Assembly (NCBI RefSeq): GCF_024813435.1
Contig: NZ_JANAEZ010000002.1
Location: 248,001-312,000 of the forward strand
DNA: 64,000 nucleotides
Origin: Cognataquiflexum gelatinilyticum
GTDB lineage: Bacteria; Bacteroidota; Bacteroidia; Cytophagales; Cyclobacteriaceae
Direction of reading: 5' to 3'
Each line of letters starts with the position of its first letter. Positions within the stretch are counted from its first letter, which is position 1. Below the pieces are notes generated by a model that was not told the DNA's origin, searched no databases, and saw nothing but the letters and a program-made list of their open reading frames with translations. The position numbers and the translations under genes are program-made. This document shows, piece by piece, positions 17,692 through 26,001 of the stretch.

Positions 17692-18630
17692 GGGCAAGGA
17701 AGTGCCCAGCCGTTGGTTAAATCCTGCGATCCCTTGCAAGCCTCCTGAATGAATAGCCAAAATATGGGATCCTTTCTCAAAAAAATCCTTTCTGATCAGG
17801 TCAATAATCCCAAACATCATCTTTCCTGTGTAAATAGGGTCCAAAGGAATTTGGGTCTCCGAATAAAACCATTTTATAAAATCAAGCAGTTCAGCTCCTG
17901 ACTTTCCATATCCCCCAAAATGGTATGCGTCAAAAATGCTGTATTTCCCTAAAGGATTGATGAGGTTTTCCTCTAGCAGGTGATTTGTTTCCGAATGGAT
18001 AAAATCCCCTTTCAAGGAAGAAAATCCCAACAAATGTTGGTGAGACAGTATACTTTCTGCCAAACCTGCGAAAGTTCCTCCTGTTCCGATAGAACAGCCA
18101 ATGTGGGTAAATTCTGCATCTTCCTTTCCCAAGATTTCCTTTGTTCCTTTTATCGCCAAGGAATTTGTTCCTCCCTCGGGGATCAGATAAAAAAACCCGA
18201 ATTTTTCTTTCAGTTTTTCAATAAATGAATCTTCTGCCTTTTTTCTATAATCCTCCCTGTTTATAAAGTCGAGTTGCATGCCTTCCGACTTTGCAAAAGA
18301 TAGGGTTGGGTTCGAAGGGATTGTTTCTTCGCCTCGGATGATTCCAATTGATTTGAATCCTTCAACTCTTGCTGCTGCGGCTGTTGCATGGATGTGGTTG
18401 GAAAATGCCCCTCCAAAAGTCAACACGGTGGAAAATCCCGACTTTTGGGCTTCTTCAAGGTTGTATTTCAGTTTATAGAATTTGTTCCCGGATACGAGGT
18501 TATGGACCTGATCCAACCTCTTGATTGAAAGCCTGATTCCATTTTCCTCAAGGAGAGGTAGATGAATTTCTTGGGTTGATATGGGATTTGGGAGAAGCAA
18601 TGTTTTTTCAATATTCCTGCAAATAACCAA
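17686..18630 (-). CDS. PLP-dependent ACC deaminase / D-cysteine desulfhydrase family enzyme
   Basis: A tryptophan-synthase-beta-like PLP enzyme of the 1-aminocyclopropane-1-carboxylate deaminase/D-cysteine desulfhydrase family. The PLP lysine lies in SGNKFYKLKYNLEEA, followed by FGGAFSNHIHATAAAA (the substrate- and phosphate-binding region), EGGTNSLA, and GCSIGTGGTFAGL. The longest ATG frame begins at 18726, but that would overlap rluD and adds an unrelated N-terminus. Family members begin just before the LLLPNPISTQEI segment, so I place the start at a TTG (18630); a TTG a few codons later is also possible. In Bacteroidota such enzymes may act on D-cysteine or other beta-substituted D-amino acids; the exact substrate cannot be predicted. 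Confidence 0.85.
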   Translation of the reverse strand: MVICRNIEKTLLLPNPISTQEIHLPLLEENGIRLSIKRLDQVHNLVSGNKFYKLKYNLEEAQKSGFSTVLTFGGAFSNHIHATAAAARVEGFKSIGIIRGEETIPSNPTLSFAKSEGMQLDFINREDYRKKAEDSFIEKLKEKFGFFYLIPEGGTNSLAIKGTKEILGKEDAEFTHIGCSIGTGGTFAGLAESILSHQHLLGFSSLKGDFIHSETNHLLEENLINPLGKYSIFDAYHFGGYGKSGAELLDFIKWFYSETQIPLDPIYTGKMMFGIIDLIRKDFFEKGSHILAIHSGGLQGIAGFNQRLGTSLPL

Positions 18631-18633
18631 ATC

Positions 18634-18656
18634 TTTGGCAAATGCCCTTATTTTTG
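18634..18656 (+). promoter_or_regulatory. candidate promoter box just upstream of rluD
   Basis: TATTTTTG at 18649-18656 matches the TAnnTTTG box and ends 4 bp before the rluD ATG. A TTTG lies at 18634-18637 but only 11 nt away. If used, transcription would begin at or next to the start codon, giving a leaderless or very short-leader mRNA or favouring the second ATG at 18670. Confidence 0.4.
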
Positions 18657-18660
18657 CAGG

Positions 18661-19707
18661 ATGGCAGACATGATGGATCAGGATAATTTTGATGAGGAAG
18701 AGTTGGAAGTAGAACTCTTTGAGCACTTTAGTTTTACGATTGACAAAGGCCAGACCCCGACTAGGGTAGATAAATTTTTAACTGACAGGTTGTCAAATGC
18801 CACCCGAAACAGGGTTCAGAATGCAATAGACGCAGGTTTTGTTCAGATCAATGGGAATCCAACCAAGGCAAATTATAAGGTTAAGCCTTTGGATGAAATC
18901 AAGGTTTTTCTTGAAAAACCGCCTCGGGACACTGAGGTCATTCCGGAGGATATTCCTTTGGACATTGTATTCGAAGATGAGTACCTGATGATTATCAACA
19001 AACCTCCTGGGATGGTCGTCCATCCTGCTCATGGCAATTGGACAGGAACTTTGGTCAATGCTTTGGTTTACCATTTTAACCAACTACCTACCATGCCTGG
19101 TAATTCTGGTAGGCCTGGATTGGTCCACCGGATAGATAAAGACACTTCCGGATTGCTTGTGATTGCAAAATCTGAAACTACCATGACAGATCTTGCCAAG
19201 CAGTTTTTTAACCATGATATAGACAGGACCTACTTGGCTTTGGTATGGGGAGAACCTGAGGAGGACCAAGGGACTATCATCGCCAATGTGGGTAGGAGTG
19301 TCAAGGACCGAAAAGTGATGGACACTTTTCCTGATGGTTCTCAGGGAAAGCATGCGGTAACCCATTGGAAAGTGATCAAAAGGCTGCGCTATGTGACCTT
19401 GGTGCAATGTAACCTGGAAACAGGCCGTACCCATCAAATCCGCGCCCATATGAAATATTTGGGTCACCCTTTATTCAATGATGCCATGTATGGTGGAGAC
19501 AAAATCCGAAAAGGGACGCAGTTTTCGAAATACAAAATGTTTATCCAAAATTGCTTTGACCTCATGCCAAGGCAGGCTTTGCATGCGATGTCCTTGGGAT
19601 TTATCCATCCCGTGACCAAAAACAGGATTTACTTCGAAACCCCGCTTCCTGCAGATTTTTCGGCTGTTCTTGAAAAATGGGAGAACTATGTCAAATATGA
19701 AGAGTAA
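18661..19707 (+). CDS. 23S rRNA pseudouridine synthase, RluA/RluD family
   Basis: A 348-residue RluA-family synthase. The N-terminal S4 RNA-binding domain spans about residues 33-90 (RVDKFLTDRLSN...NGNPTKANYKVKPLDEI). The catalytic domain follows, with the catalytic aspartate at residue 159 in HRIDKDTSGLLV and with the downstream GRTHQIRAHMKYLGHPLFND motif. Architecture and length fit RluD, which modifies helix 69 of 23S rRNA, although distinguishing RluD from RluC-like paralogues needs alignment. The ATG at 18661 is used here; a second in-frame ATG lies at 18670. It is divergent from the PLP enzyme and is followed by a long non-coding region. Confidence 0.92.
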   Translation: MADMMDQDNFDEEELEVELFEHFSFTIDKGQTPTRVDKFLTDRLSNATRNRVQNAIDAGFVQINGNPTKANYKVKPLDEIKVFLEKPPRDTEVIPEDIPLDIVFEDEYLMIINKPPGMVVHPAHGNWTGTLVNALVYHFNQLPTMPGNSGRPGLVHRIDKDTSGLLVIAKSETTMTDLAKQFFNHDIDRTYLALVWGEPEEDQGTIIANVGRSVKDRKVMDTFPDGSQGKHAVTHWKVIKRLRYVTLVQCNLETGRTHQIRAHMKYLGHPLFNDAMYGGDKIRKGTQFSKYKMFIQNCFDLMPRQALHAMSLGFIHPVTKNRIYFETPLPADFSAVLEKWENYVKYEE

Positions 19708-20048
19708 TTTTTCACTATTGTCCTGTTTTGGAGGGACTTAATTTGCCTTTTCCTTGCATAATTTGATTTTAAGCTTGACGATTTGACTAAAATCCGGAAG
19801 AAAAATATGGAGTCATTATGTTTGAAGTGGAAGAGGTTGGGTAAAAAAATTATAAAAGTGGACGGTAATTACATGAAAATTTAATAATTGGTTGGTTGGA
19901 AACCCAAAACCCATTATCAAGTATTCAAAAAACTGGTTTCCGCAATCGATGTAGATTAATGAATGATTAAAAAATGTATCTTAAAATAAATATACTGTAA
20001 ATTTTTAGCTAAATATTTATATTATTATTAAAGAATCAGATTAGGTGT

Positions 20049-20056
20049 TAATTTTG
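20049..20056 (+). promoter_or_regulatory. TAATTTTG promoter-like box of tRNA-like element 1
   Basis: TAATTTTG fits TAnnTTTG and lies 34 nt before the first acceptor strand. The 11-mer TGTTAATTTTG containing it is identical to that upstream of element 2, at nearly the same distance. No good -33 TTTG is seen. Confidence 0.4.
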
Positions 20057-20090
20057 TCATGTAATCAATTGGAAAAAAGTCCAGTTGTAT

Positions 20091-20146
20091 TGTAGGATTG
20101 AAAGAGTGGTGGGGATTTCCCCGGAGGTTCGAATCCTTCTCCTACA
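20091..20146 (+). pseudogene. tRNA-like element 1: truncated class II tRNA (D-arm and anticodon arm missing)
   Basis: A perfect 7-bp acceptor stem (TGTAGGA 20091-20097 with TCCTACA 20140-20146). A canonical T-arm has a GGAGG/CCTTC stem and a TTCGAAT loop at 20123-20139. Only 25 nt lie between acceptor and T-arm instead of 40 or more; they contain a GGGG-ATTT-CCCC hairpin that looks like a variable arm. The sequence matches element 2 (20404-20541) at both ends, including the bases after the 5' acceptor strand, so it is best explained as a deleted copy. It cannot decode. Whether it is transcribed as a small RNA is open: a promoter-like box and a strong terminator flank it. Confidence 0.6.
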
Positions 20147-20178
20147 TCTGGTTATTTTGGGTTTATTGTTAATTGACT

Positions 20179-20210
20179 AAAGCTGTGAGATTTTGTTTCA
20201 CAGCTTTTTT
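20179..20210 (+). terminator. Rho-independent terminator after tRNA-like element 1
   Basis: A perfect 10-bp stem (AAAGCTGTGA 20179-20188 with TCACAGCTTT 20198-20207), 9-nt loop, and T-run 20205-20210. It lies 33 nt after the tRNA-like element and no protein gene ends nearby, so it probably terminates the small RNA. Confidence 0.75.
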
Positions 20211-20357
20211 GATTTTTAGGCCGTTAAAGATTCTTCAATAAAATCGAATAAATCGCTTCAAGATTGTTCAATTGGTAATTATTTATATTTAATTTTAAAT
20301 AAAATATAAAAAAACGTATATTTATTTAAATTAATTTTAATAAATGGATCGGTTTGT

Positions 20358-20365
20358 TAATTTTG
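20358..20365 (+). promoter_or_regulatory. TAATTTTG promoter-like box of tRNA-like element 2
   Basis: The same TGTTAATTTTG 11-mer as upstream of element 1, here 38 nt before the acceptor strand. The leader between box and element contains a small CAAAGC/GCTTTG hairpin. Confidence 0.4.
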
Positions 20366-20403
20366 ACCCGCTACAAAGCAAAGGGCTTTGAAAAATTACA
20401 TCT

Positions 20404-20541
20404 TGTAGGATGTTGAAACTGGCAGACATGCCCTCCTGTCTCGGGGGTGGAGTACCTGATTCTTATCAGGATTGGACAAAGCACACAAAGAGCTCTTTTG
20501 TTGCCTAACTTCTCCGTGGAGGTTCGAATCCTTCTCCTACA
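20404..20541 (+). ncRNA. tRNA-like element 2: tRNA-Leu-like cloverleaf with GTC anticodon loop and 70-nt variable region
   Basis: Acceptor stem TGTAGGA (20404-20410) with TCCTACA (20535-20541). The D-arm resembles tRNA-Leu (GAAACTGGCAGA, with the loop GG pair). The anticodon stem is CCCTC/GGGGG (20431-20435, 20443-20447) around the 7-nt loop CTGTCTC, giving GTC at positions 34-36 and U33, but an unusual pyrimidine at 37. A variable region of about 70 nt (20448-20517) contains two hairpins, one of which is CCTGAT-TCTT-ATCAGG. The T-arm (20518-20534) is canonical. The class II body with an Asp-type anticodon, U37 and oversized variable arm makes ordinary decoding doubtful. It could be a degenerate tRNA-Leu, an unusual tRNA, or a tRNA-derived small RNA. 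No CCA is encoded. Confidence 0.55.
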
Positions 20542-20572
20542 GCATCATTTATATTTGGGCTATTTAATTATT

Positions 20573-20618
20573 GAGACACTCGCGATTAGTCAGCAAATAT
20601 CGGATTGTCTCTTTTTTT
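20573..20618 (+). terminator. terminator-like hairpin after tRNA-like element 2
   Basis: GAGACA (20573-20578) pairs with TGTCTC (20606-20611), with a smaller inner CGAT/ATCG pairing, followed by seven T (20612-20618). The loop is long, so it is weaker than the terminator after element 1. Confidence 0.5.
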
Positions 20619-20822
20619 GTCCTTTAGGAAGTGTATCCTTTCATTTAAAAAATTTATCAATAGGTGCTTTTTTTCGCATTTTTGACTTCGAAATCATTTT
20701 TTTTTAAATCAGAATTGCATTTCACTTTATCGCTTTCTAATTATCGGGGATATCAAAATCTCTCCTAGAGTCGGATTATTTTCTGATCCTTTTGTATTAC
20801 TTTTAGTAACTGTTTTAGGTTT

Positions 20823-23800
20823 ATGGAAGAAAATCAAAATCAAGAATCTCTGCCTCCAAAAAGGAAAAAAAAGTACTTGCGCTTGGCAGGAATAACCCTT
20901 TTGGTTTTGTTTTCACTTCAGGTAGTTTTTTACTTCGGTTCTGATCTTTTACTTCGCAATTTCCTAAAAGAAAAAGTCAACGTTGCCTCCGGAAATAAAT
21001 ATGAGATTGACTTTGAGGAGTTTCATATTTTGTTTTTGCAAAGGGGAATTACCTTCAAAGGATTGAAGTTGAATCCGGTCGAAGGTCAGTTTCAAGACTT
21101 AGACGATATCCCATATTATCGGATTTCAATTCCTGAAATAGACATTACAGGACTCAATTACCGTTTTTTTAAAAAGGAATTTATCATTGGGACCATAGAA
21201 TTGGTCAATCCTGATGTGGATTTTAAGTTGGTTAAAAAAGATACTTCCGATGTTTCAAAGCCTACCGTGTCACCTATTTCCATACTTCAGGAGGAAATCA
21301 GGAAGTCATTTTTGAGTTCTCAAGTCAAGGAAATAAGGATCAACAGGCTAAAAATAGACGAGGCAGACTTACTTTTAAAAAATTTCATTTCCCAAAAGGC
21401 CATCAAAGCTGAGAACACAAGGCTTTTGATGGAGGATATCCAACTTTTGCAGGAGAGAGTACCGGCCACACCTTTCAATGCCAAGGGTTTTTCTTTTGGC
21501 TTTGATAATTTTGAAGTTTTGTTGGCTGACAGCATCCATACTATCCAGGCCAAAACGGTCAATGTATCTTCCCTAGAACAGTTCATCAATGCGAAGGAGG
21601 TCAAAATTATTCCTGATTTCAGCAAAACAACAAAAACTTATTTTCAACTTGATCTCGATGAACTGCTGTTGAAAGATGCGGATATCAATAGGGTTTTTTA
21701 TACTTCAGAGGTTGCCGTGGGGCAATTGAAAATCGAAAATCCTGAATTTAACCTTTTCACCCGAGAGGTCTTAAAACAGGACCGGGGTACGGAACCCTTT
21801 GATTTATACGCTTTGATTGATGGTTTTTTGGCTTCTATTCAGATCCAAGATTTAGAGATTGAAGAAGGGAAGTTTGGTAAGAGATTGGCTGAGGACAGGG
21901 ATACCTACATGATAAAGACAGACCGGATTGACTTCAAAATGGAGGACTTCTATGTCGGTCCCGATATCTCTAAAAAACAGGATCAGTTTTTTTACGCTGA
22001 CAATGCTTCTGTAGAATTACATCAGGTTGAATTTGCTCTCAATGACAGCATCCACCTGTTGGTGGGAGATTTTGTCAGACTTTCCTCTTTCGATGACAGG
22101 ATAGAGATTGATGGATTTAAACTTTACCCAAAAGAAGGACTTGAATTTGATGGTAAAAAGGCACATTTGGATATCAGCGTATCTAGCTTGGCTATTTCAG
22201 ATGCCAATCTTAAGAAAGTCTACAATCTTGGCATTGTAGATTTGGAAGAAGTGATATTAGACGAACCGGAAATATTTCTTAGGAACATAAAAGGCGGAAA
22301 AGAGAATGAATCAAAATTGGATCTCAATGAGATTTATAAAGAATACCTTGACGGGATTTATGTAGAAAGATTTGAAATTCGGCAAGGATCTCTCGTTCTT
22401 GACAACAGGGTCAGATTGAGACAGGACAGTCTTTCTTTTGGAAAAATAAACCTGGTCTTGGAAAATTTTGCACTGGACGAAAAGACTGAAAATGCTGAAT
22501 CCAAAGGCGTGTTTTTGGCAGAAAACCTACAGCTTGAAATTGAGGATTATGCCCTCAAACTTGCTGATAACCTACATATCTTCAAAGCAGACAGGATTTT
22601 TTTGGATACCAAAGGATATTTGATCGAAATCGACGGTTTTGCAATCCGGCCACTTTATCAGACACAGATTCAAAAGACTTTGGATAGATATGGCAAAAGT
22701 GCGACTTTGGATATTTATGTTCCAAAATTTATGGCCAAAGGAGTGAATATTCCCCAAGCGTATTTTGATGGCATTTTGAGGATCAATGAGATTTTGATTC
22801 CTTCTCCTGACATTAAACTCTATCGATACAAACAAAAAATTCAGGATGGAGATGGAAATGAGCTAAGGAGAGGAGAAATTTTAGAGTTGTTGACAAATTA
22901 TTTTTCTGAAATCAAGGTGGACTCGATCAATGTCAAAAAAGCAAAATTGAATTACCAAAACTTTATCGCCGATAAGACAAGAAGCTTTTCAGAGGATGAA
23001 TTAACGGTTTCTGTCAAGAATTTTTTTATAGATGAGTCAACCGTATCTAACAAAATTAACTCCTTTTTTTCTGAAGAATTTGATCTGAATTTGAGCAATT
23101 ATGTTTTCACCGTAGGAAATGGGAAATATACCATTCAGGCTGATGGGATCAACTTTAACACAGCAAGGGAGGAGATCATTACGAGGAATGTGAGGTTAAG
23201 TCCAAGCAGTAACTTCTCTGATAAAACCAAAGTGACAGCTAAAATCCCTGTACTTTCTTTCAAAGGAGTGGACTTGGAGGCCTTTCTTTTTGACAATTCA
23301 CTAAGACTTCAAAAACTTGGATTGCTTGGGTCTTCGGTGGAATTGCTTATTGACAATGATTGGAAAGAAGAGGAAAATCAAGCCATTAAAAACAGAGTTA
23401 GAAAAGAAAGAAACCTTCCAAAAAACATTGGAAATGTTGCTATTGATACCATTGAGACTATCGACGCCAAATTCAGTTTGGGATTTAAGGAACAAGGCAC
23501 ACAAAGCGAACTTATAAATACCCAAATTAACCTGAATGTGTTTGATTTTTTGCTGGATTCAGCAAACATCCAAAAAGGAGAAATTGCCGGATTTTTTGAC
23601 GGAATTACATTGGAATTGGATGAATTTTGGTTGACACTGAACGACAGTGTCCATCAGGTGACTTTTTCGAAAGTTGAACTGGACACCAAATATGATGGGA
23701 TTTTGGTAAATAACTTCAGGGTGATTCCAAGGGACTTGGGTGGAGTTCCGGGATTTCCGGTTTTTTCAGGCCATATTCCAACAATCCTGATTAAAGCAAA

Positions 23801-25196
23801 ATCACTATCAGAAATACAGGGAAGCAAAGATCTTTGGCTCAAACAACTCAGGTTATACAAGCCCGATATGGAAGTGTTTCTTGATGAAGTAAAAATGCCC
23901 AAGAAGGAAAAACAACAAAAGGAAGACAATAAGGGATTGTTTGAGTTTTTTATGGTAGATGACTTTGAAATAGTGGAAGGAAATTTTTCGGTTTTTGATA
24001 AAGACGGTTCGAAAAAACCCACAAAATTCGCTGCCGCCAATTTTGAGGTATTCGGAACCAAGATAGATTTACAAAATCTGGATAAGCTCGATAAAGCCTC
24101 CCTGATAAAACAAGACTTCAAATTTTCCCTTCCCAATTACGAAATCCTGTTGAAAGACAGTCTAAACAAACTTAACATAGGACTGATATCAGTTGATAAC
24201 AATCAAATAAAAATAAATGACCTGGTTTTCTCTCCAAGGGTAGGTAGGTACCAATATGGACGGGCAGTTGGAAAACAGACTGATGTCATGAATATCCATG
24301 TCCCTTTATTGGTTTTGGACAAACCTGATTATAACAGGTTTCTAGAAGAAGAGATTTTGGCTGCCAAATCCCTAAAAATAACCGATGTCGCTGCTACCAT
24401 GTTTAGGGATAAAAGATATCCGCGGGAGGAAGGTATTTTCCGTCCCATGCCACAGGAGTTGATGAGCAAAGCAGATATCGAATTAAGGCTTGATACTTTT
24501 GTGATTGAAAATGCCACCATCAGGTATTCAGAGTTTTTTGAAAAGGGAATGGTACCTGGAGAACTTTATTTTACAGACATCAACGCCGGCTTGTATCCAT
24601 TTCATTTGTCCAAAGGTGAAAATGCCTATCCTTTGGAGGAATCTTTCTTGCTAGCTACTACGAAATTAAATGGTGTGGCTGAATTGAACCTTCAAGGCCA
24701 TTTGTTTTTCCAAGAGCCATATCCGATGAGAATCAATGCACAGCTTGGGGAATTTGACATGAGGACATTAAATTCAATTTTAGAAACCAATGCTTTTGTT
24801 ACCATCAAAAGAGGCACAGTAAAAGGTGCGGATTGGTCATTTGTCGCTGATAATGACAAAGCTGTGGGTCAGATGGAGTTTTTATACTCGGATTTGCACC
24901 TGATTTTATTGAATCACAGGACTCTTGAAAAAGCAAAAGGCAGAGATGCGATCCTGACTTTTGTTTTGAATTCATTTGCCGTAAGGTCAAACAATCCAAG
25001 AAGATACCTCAGAAATCCGATAGATGGGAAGATTTATCAAGAACGGGATAAAGAAAAATTCATTTTCAATTATTGGTGGAAAACAACTTTTAGTGGCCTC
25101 AAAGGAAGTCTAGGTCTTGGGCAGGCAAAACCTGAAAAGCCGAAAAAGGAACCTAAAGGAAAAAAGAAAAATGAAGGGATAAAGGAGGAGGAGTGA
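20823..25196 (+). CDS. very large AsmA/TamB-like membrane-anchored protein with six ~175-residue repeats
   Basis: A 1457-residue protein. A basic N-terminus leads to one membrane helix (about residues 20-39), so the body should be periplasmic. A motif of the form [LN]xDSxHx(I/L/V) followed about 25 residues later by an I-x-I-D-G-F-x-[IL]-x-P-like strand recurs with its Asp (or equivalent) at residues 236, 408, 582, 766, 941 and 1112. The module is therefore about 171-184 residues long and occurs six times. Each module also has an I-x-I-x-x-A/G-x-L strand pair. A seventh, diverged part reaches residue about 1380, and the protein ends in a Lys/Glu-rich tail. The fold and N-terminal anchor resemble AsmA/TamB/DUF748 bridge proteins thought to guide lipids between membranes; that function is inferred. 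It is monocistronic. Confidence 0.75.
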   Translation: MEENQNQESLPPKRKKKYLRLAGITLLVLFSLQVVFYFGSDLLLRNFLKEKVNVASGNKYEIDFEEFHILFLQRGITFKGLKLNPVEGQFQDLDDIPYYRISIPEIDITGLNYRFFKKEFIIGTIELVNPDVDFKLVKKDTSDVSKPTVSPISILQEEIRKSFLSSQVKEIRINRLKIDEADLLLKNFISQKAIKAENTRLLMEDIQLLQERVPATPFNAKGFSFGFDNFEVLLADSIHTIQAKTVNVSSLEQFINAKEVKIIPDFSKTTKTYFQLDLDELLLKDADINRVFYTSEVAVGQLKIENPEFNLFTREVLKQDRGTEPFDLYALIDGFLASIQIQDLEIEEGKFGKRLAEDRDTYMIKTDRIDFKMEDFYVGPDISKKQDQFFYADNASVELHQVEFALNDSIHLLVGDFVRLSSFDDRIEIDGFKLYPKEGLEFDGKKAHLDISVSSLAISDANLKKVYNLGIVDLEEVILDEPEIFLRNIKGGKENESKLDLNEIYKEYLDGIYVERFEIRQGSLVLDNRVRLRQDSLSFGKINLVLENFALDEKTENAESKGVFLAENLQLEIEDYALKLADNLHIFKADRIFLDTKGYLIEIDGFAIRPLYQTQIQKTLDRYGKSATLDIYVPKFMAKGVNIPQAYFDGILRINEILIPSPDIKLYRYKQKIQDGDGNELRRGEILELLTNYFSEIKVDSINVKKAKLNYQNFIADKTRSFSEDELTVSVKNFFIDESTVSNKINSFFSEEFDLNLSNYVFTVGNGKYTIQADGINFNTAREEIITRNVRLSPSSNFSDKTKVTAKIPVLSFKGVDLEAFLFDNSLRLQKLGLLGSSVELLIDNDWKEEENQAIKNRVRKERNLPKNIGNVAIDTIETIDAKFSLGFKEQGTQSELINTQINLNVFDFLLDSANIQKGEIAGFFDGITLELDEFWLTLNDSVHQVTFSKVELDTKYDGILVNNFRVIPRDLGGVPGFPVFSGHIPTILIKAKSLSEIQGSKDLWLKQLRLYKPDMEVFLDEVKMPKKEKQQKEDNKGLFEFFMVDDFEIVEGNFSVFDKDGSKKPTKFAAANFEVFGTKIDLQNLDKLDKASLIKQDFKFSLPNYEILLKDSLNKLNIGLISVDNNQIKINDLVFSPRVGRYQYGRAVGKQTDVMNIHVPLLVLDKPDYNRFLEEEILAAKSLKITDVAATMFRDKRYPREEGIFRPMPQELMSKADIELRLDTFVIENATIRYSEFFEKGMVPGELYFTDINAGLYPFHLSKGENAYPLEESFLLATTKLNGVAELNLQGHLFFQEPYPMRINAQLGEFDMRTLNSILETNAFVTIKRGTVKGADWSFVADNDKAVGQMEFLYSDLHLILLNHRTLEKAKGRDAILTFVLNSFAVRSNNPRRYLRNPIDGKIYQERDKEKFIFNYWWKTTFSGLKGSLGLGQAKPEKPKKEPKGKKKNEGIKEEE

Positions 25197-25314
25197 TCCG
25201 AGTCAGTTGACAGTATTCGGTCGCAGTGGTCAGTTTGCAGTTTTCAAATCCAAAATACAGTGGTGGTGAAGGACCTAACTTTTTAACTTTAAAACCTTCC
25301 AACTTTCCCAACTT
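25197..25314. repeat. phrase-like degenerate intergenic repeats
   Basis: Between the convergent AsmA-like and mnmD genes. Units of the form CAGTTGACAGT / GCAGTGGTCAGTTTGCAGT occupy 25203-25241, and CCAACTTTCCCAACTTTC-type units occupy 25288-25318. They resemble phrases in other gaps. No convincing terminator is present. Confidence 0.5.
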
Positions 25315-25998
25315 TCAACCCTTAGTCCCTCTCACCATCTCGTTTTTTCCCGGAGGGCCGGGAAGGGTTTCGACAGTCAGTCCCAATTCTTGAAGATCCC
25401 GTTTGAGTTTTCCTGTCGCACTGTAAGTGACAAAAATTCCACCCGGATTCATCGCGTCAACTACCTTATCCAAAATTTCTTTCGTCCAAAGCTCAGGTTG
25501 CTTTTTGGGTGCAAAGGCATCGTAGAAGACCAAATCAGAAGGATAAAGAACTGCTTTTTCTAAGGTAGTCTGGTCCTTTTTCATGTTGAAATATTCTGAG
25601 TATACCAAACCCTGGTCCCAAGGTGAAAGGTGCAGTTTCTTGAAAAAATGGGCATAATGGTAAATAGTAGTATCTACCTCGGTATAATTCAGTTGCTCAA
25701 AAATCTCTTTTTCCAAAGGAAATGGCTCTATGGAATGGTACAAAACAGGGACTTTGTATTGCTCGGCCCAAACAAGTGTCAGCCAGGCATTGAGACCTGT
25801 TCCAAACCCTACCTCAAAAATCCGGATTGGAAATCTGTCAGGATTGCGCATAAACCAAGCCTCGAGTCCATAGAGCATAAAAACATGGATGGATTCCCTG
25901 TATGCTCCATGAAAAGAATGGTAGGATTCCTTCAGTTCAGGTAGATAGAGTGAGTGCGAACCGTCCTCGGTAGTGATGATTTTGACCTCTCTTCCCAT
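25315..25998 (-). CDS. mnmD: tRNA (5-methylaminomethyl-2-thiouridine)(34)-methyltransferase
   Basis: A 227-residue stand-alone MnmD (the methyltransferase half of MnmC, DUF752). The SAM-binding motif I is FEVGFGTGLNAWLT, and the family signature DLVFYDAFAPKKQPELWT, with its active-site Asp, is intact. The C-terminal TYSATGKLKRDLQELGLTVETLPGPPGK segment is typical, and the family's usual PGPxGKREM-type ending appears as PGKNEMVRGTKG. It performs the last step of mnm5s2U synthesis at the wobble position of tRNAs for Lys, Glu and Gln. It lies 3 bp after ispF on the same strand, so they are co-transcribed. The MnmC oxidoreductase domain is absent, as is usual in this phylum. Confidence 0.93.
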   Translation of the reverse strand: MGREVKIITTEDGSHSLYLPELKESYHSFHGAYRESIHVFMLYGLEAWFMRNPDRFPIRIFEVGFGTGLNAWLTLVWAEQYKVPVLYHSIEPFPLEKEIFEQLNYTEVDTTIYHYAHFFKKLHLSPWDQGLVYSEYFNMKKDQTTLEKAVLYPSDLVFYDAFAPKKQPELWTKEILDKVVDAMNPGGIFVTYSATGKLKRDLQELGLTVETLPGPPGKNEMVRGTKG

Positions 25999-26001
25999 GT
26001 A

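Larger units (their letters stand above)
19708..20822. other. 1.1-kb gene-free region holding two tRNA-like RNA elements
   Basis: No credible protein-coding gene lies between rluD and the AsmA-like gene. The region is strongly AT-rich except for two islands, 20091-20146 and 20404-20541, that share the 3' half of a tRNA. Each is preceded by the same TGTTAATTTTG box and followed by a hairpin plus T-run. 19708-20040 and 20620-20822 show nothing I can name. Confidence 0.8.

Noticed and set aside
20091..20541. tmRNA (ssrA)
   Set aside because: The T-arm fits, but there is no GGGG-type 5' end, no tag-peptide frame and no encoded CCA; element length is far too short.
20123..20541. attL/attR pair of an integrated island at a tRNA 3' end
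   Set aside because: The two elements also match at their 5' ends and upstream promoter box, and no integrase or cargo lies between; duplication explains it better. Not fully excluded.
20447..20707. 86-residue rightward ORF inside the tRNA-like region
   Set aside because: It runs through the variable region and T-arm of tRNA-like element 2 and its terminator; composition is not protein-like.
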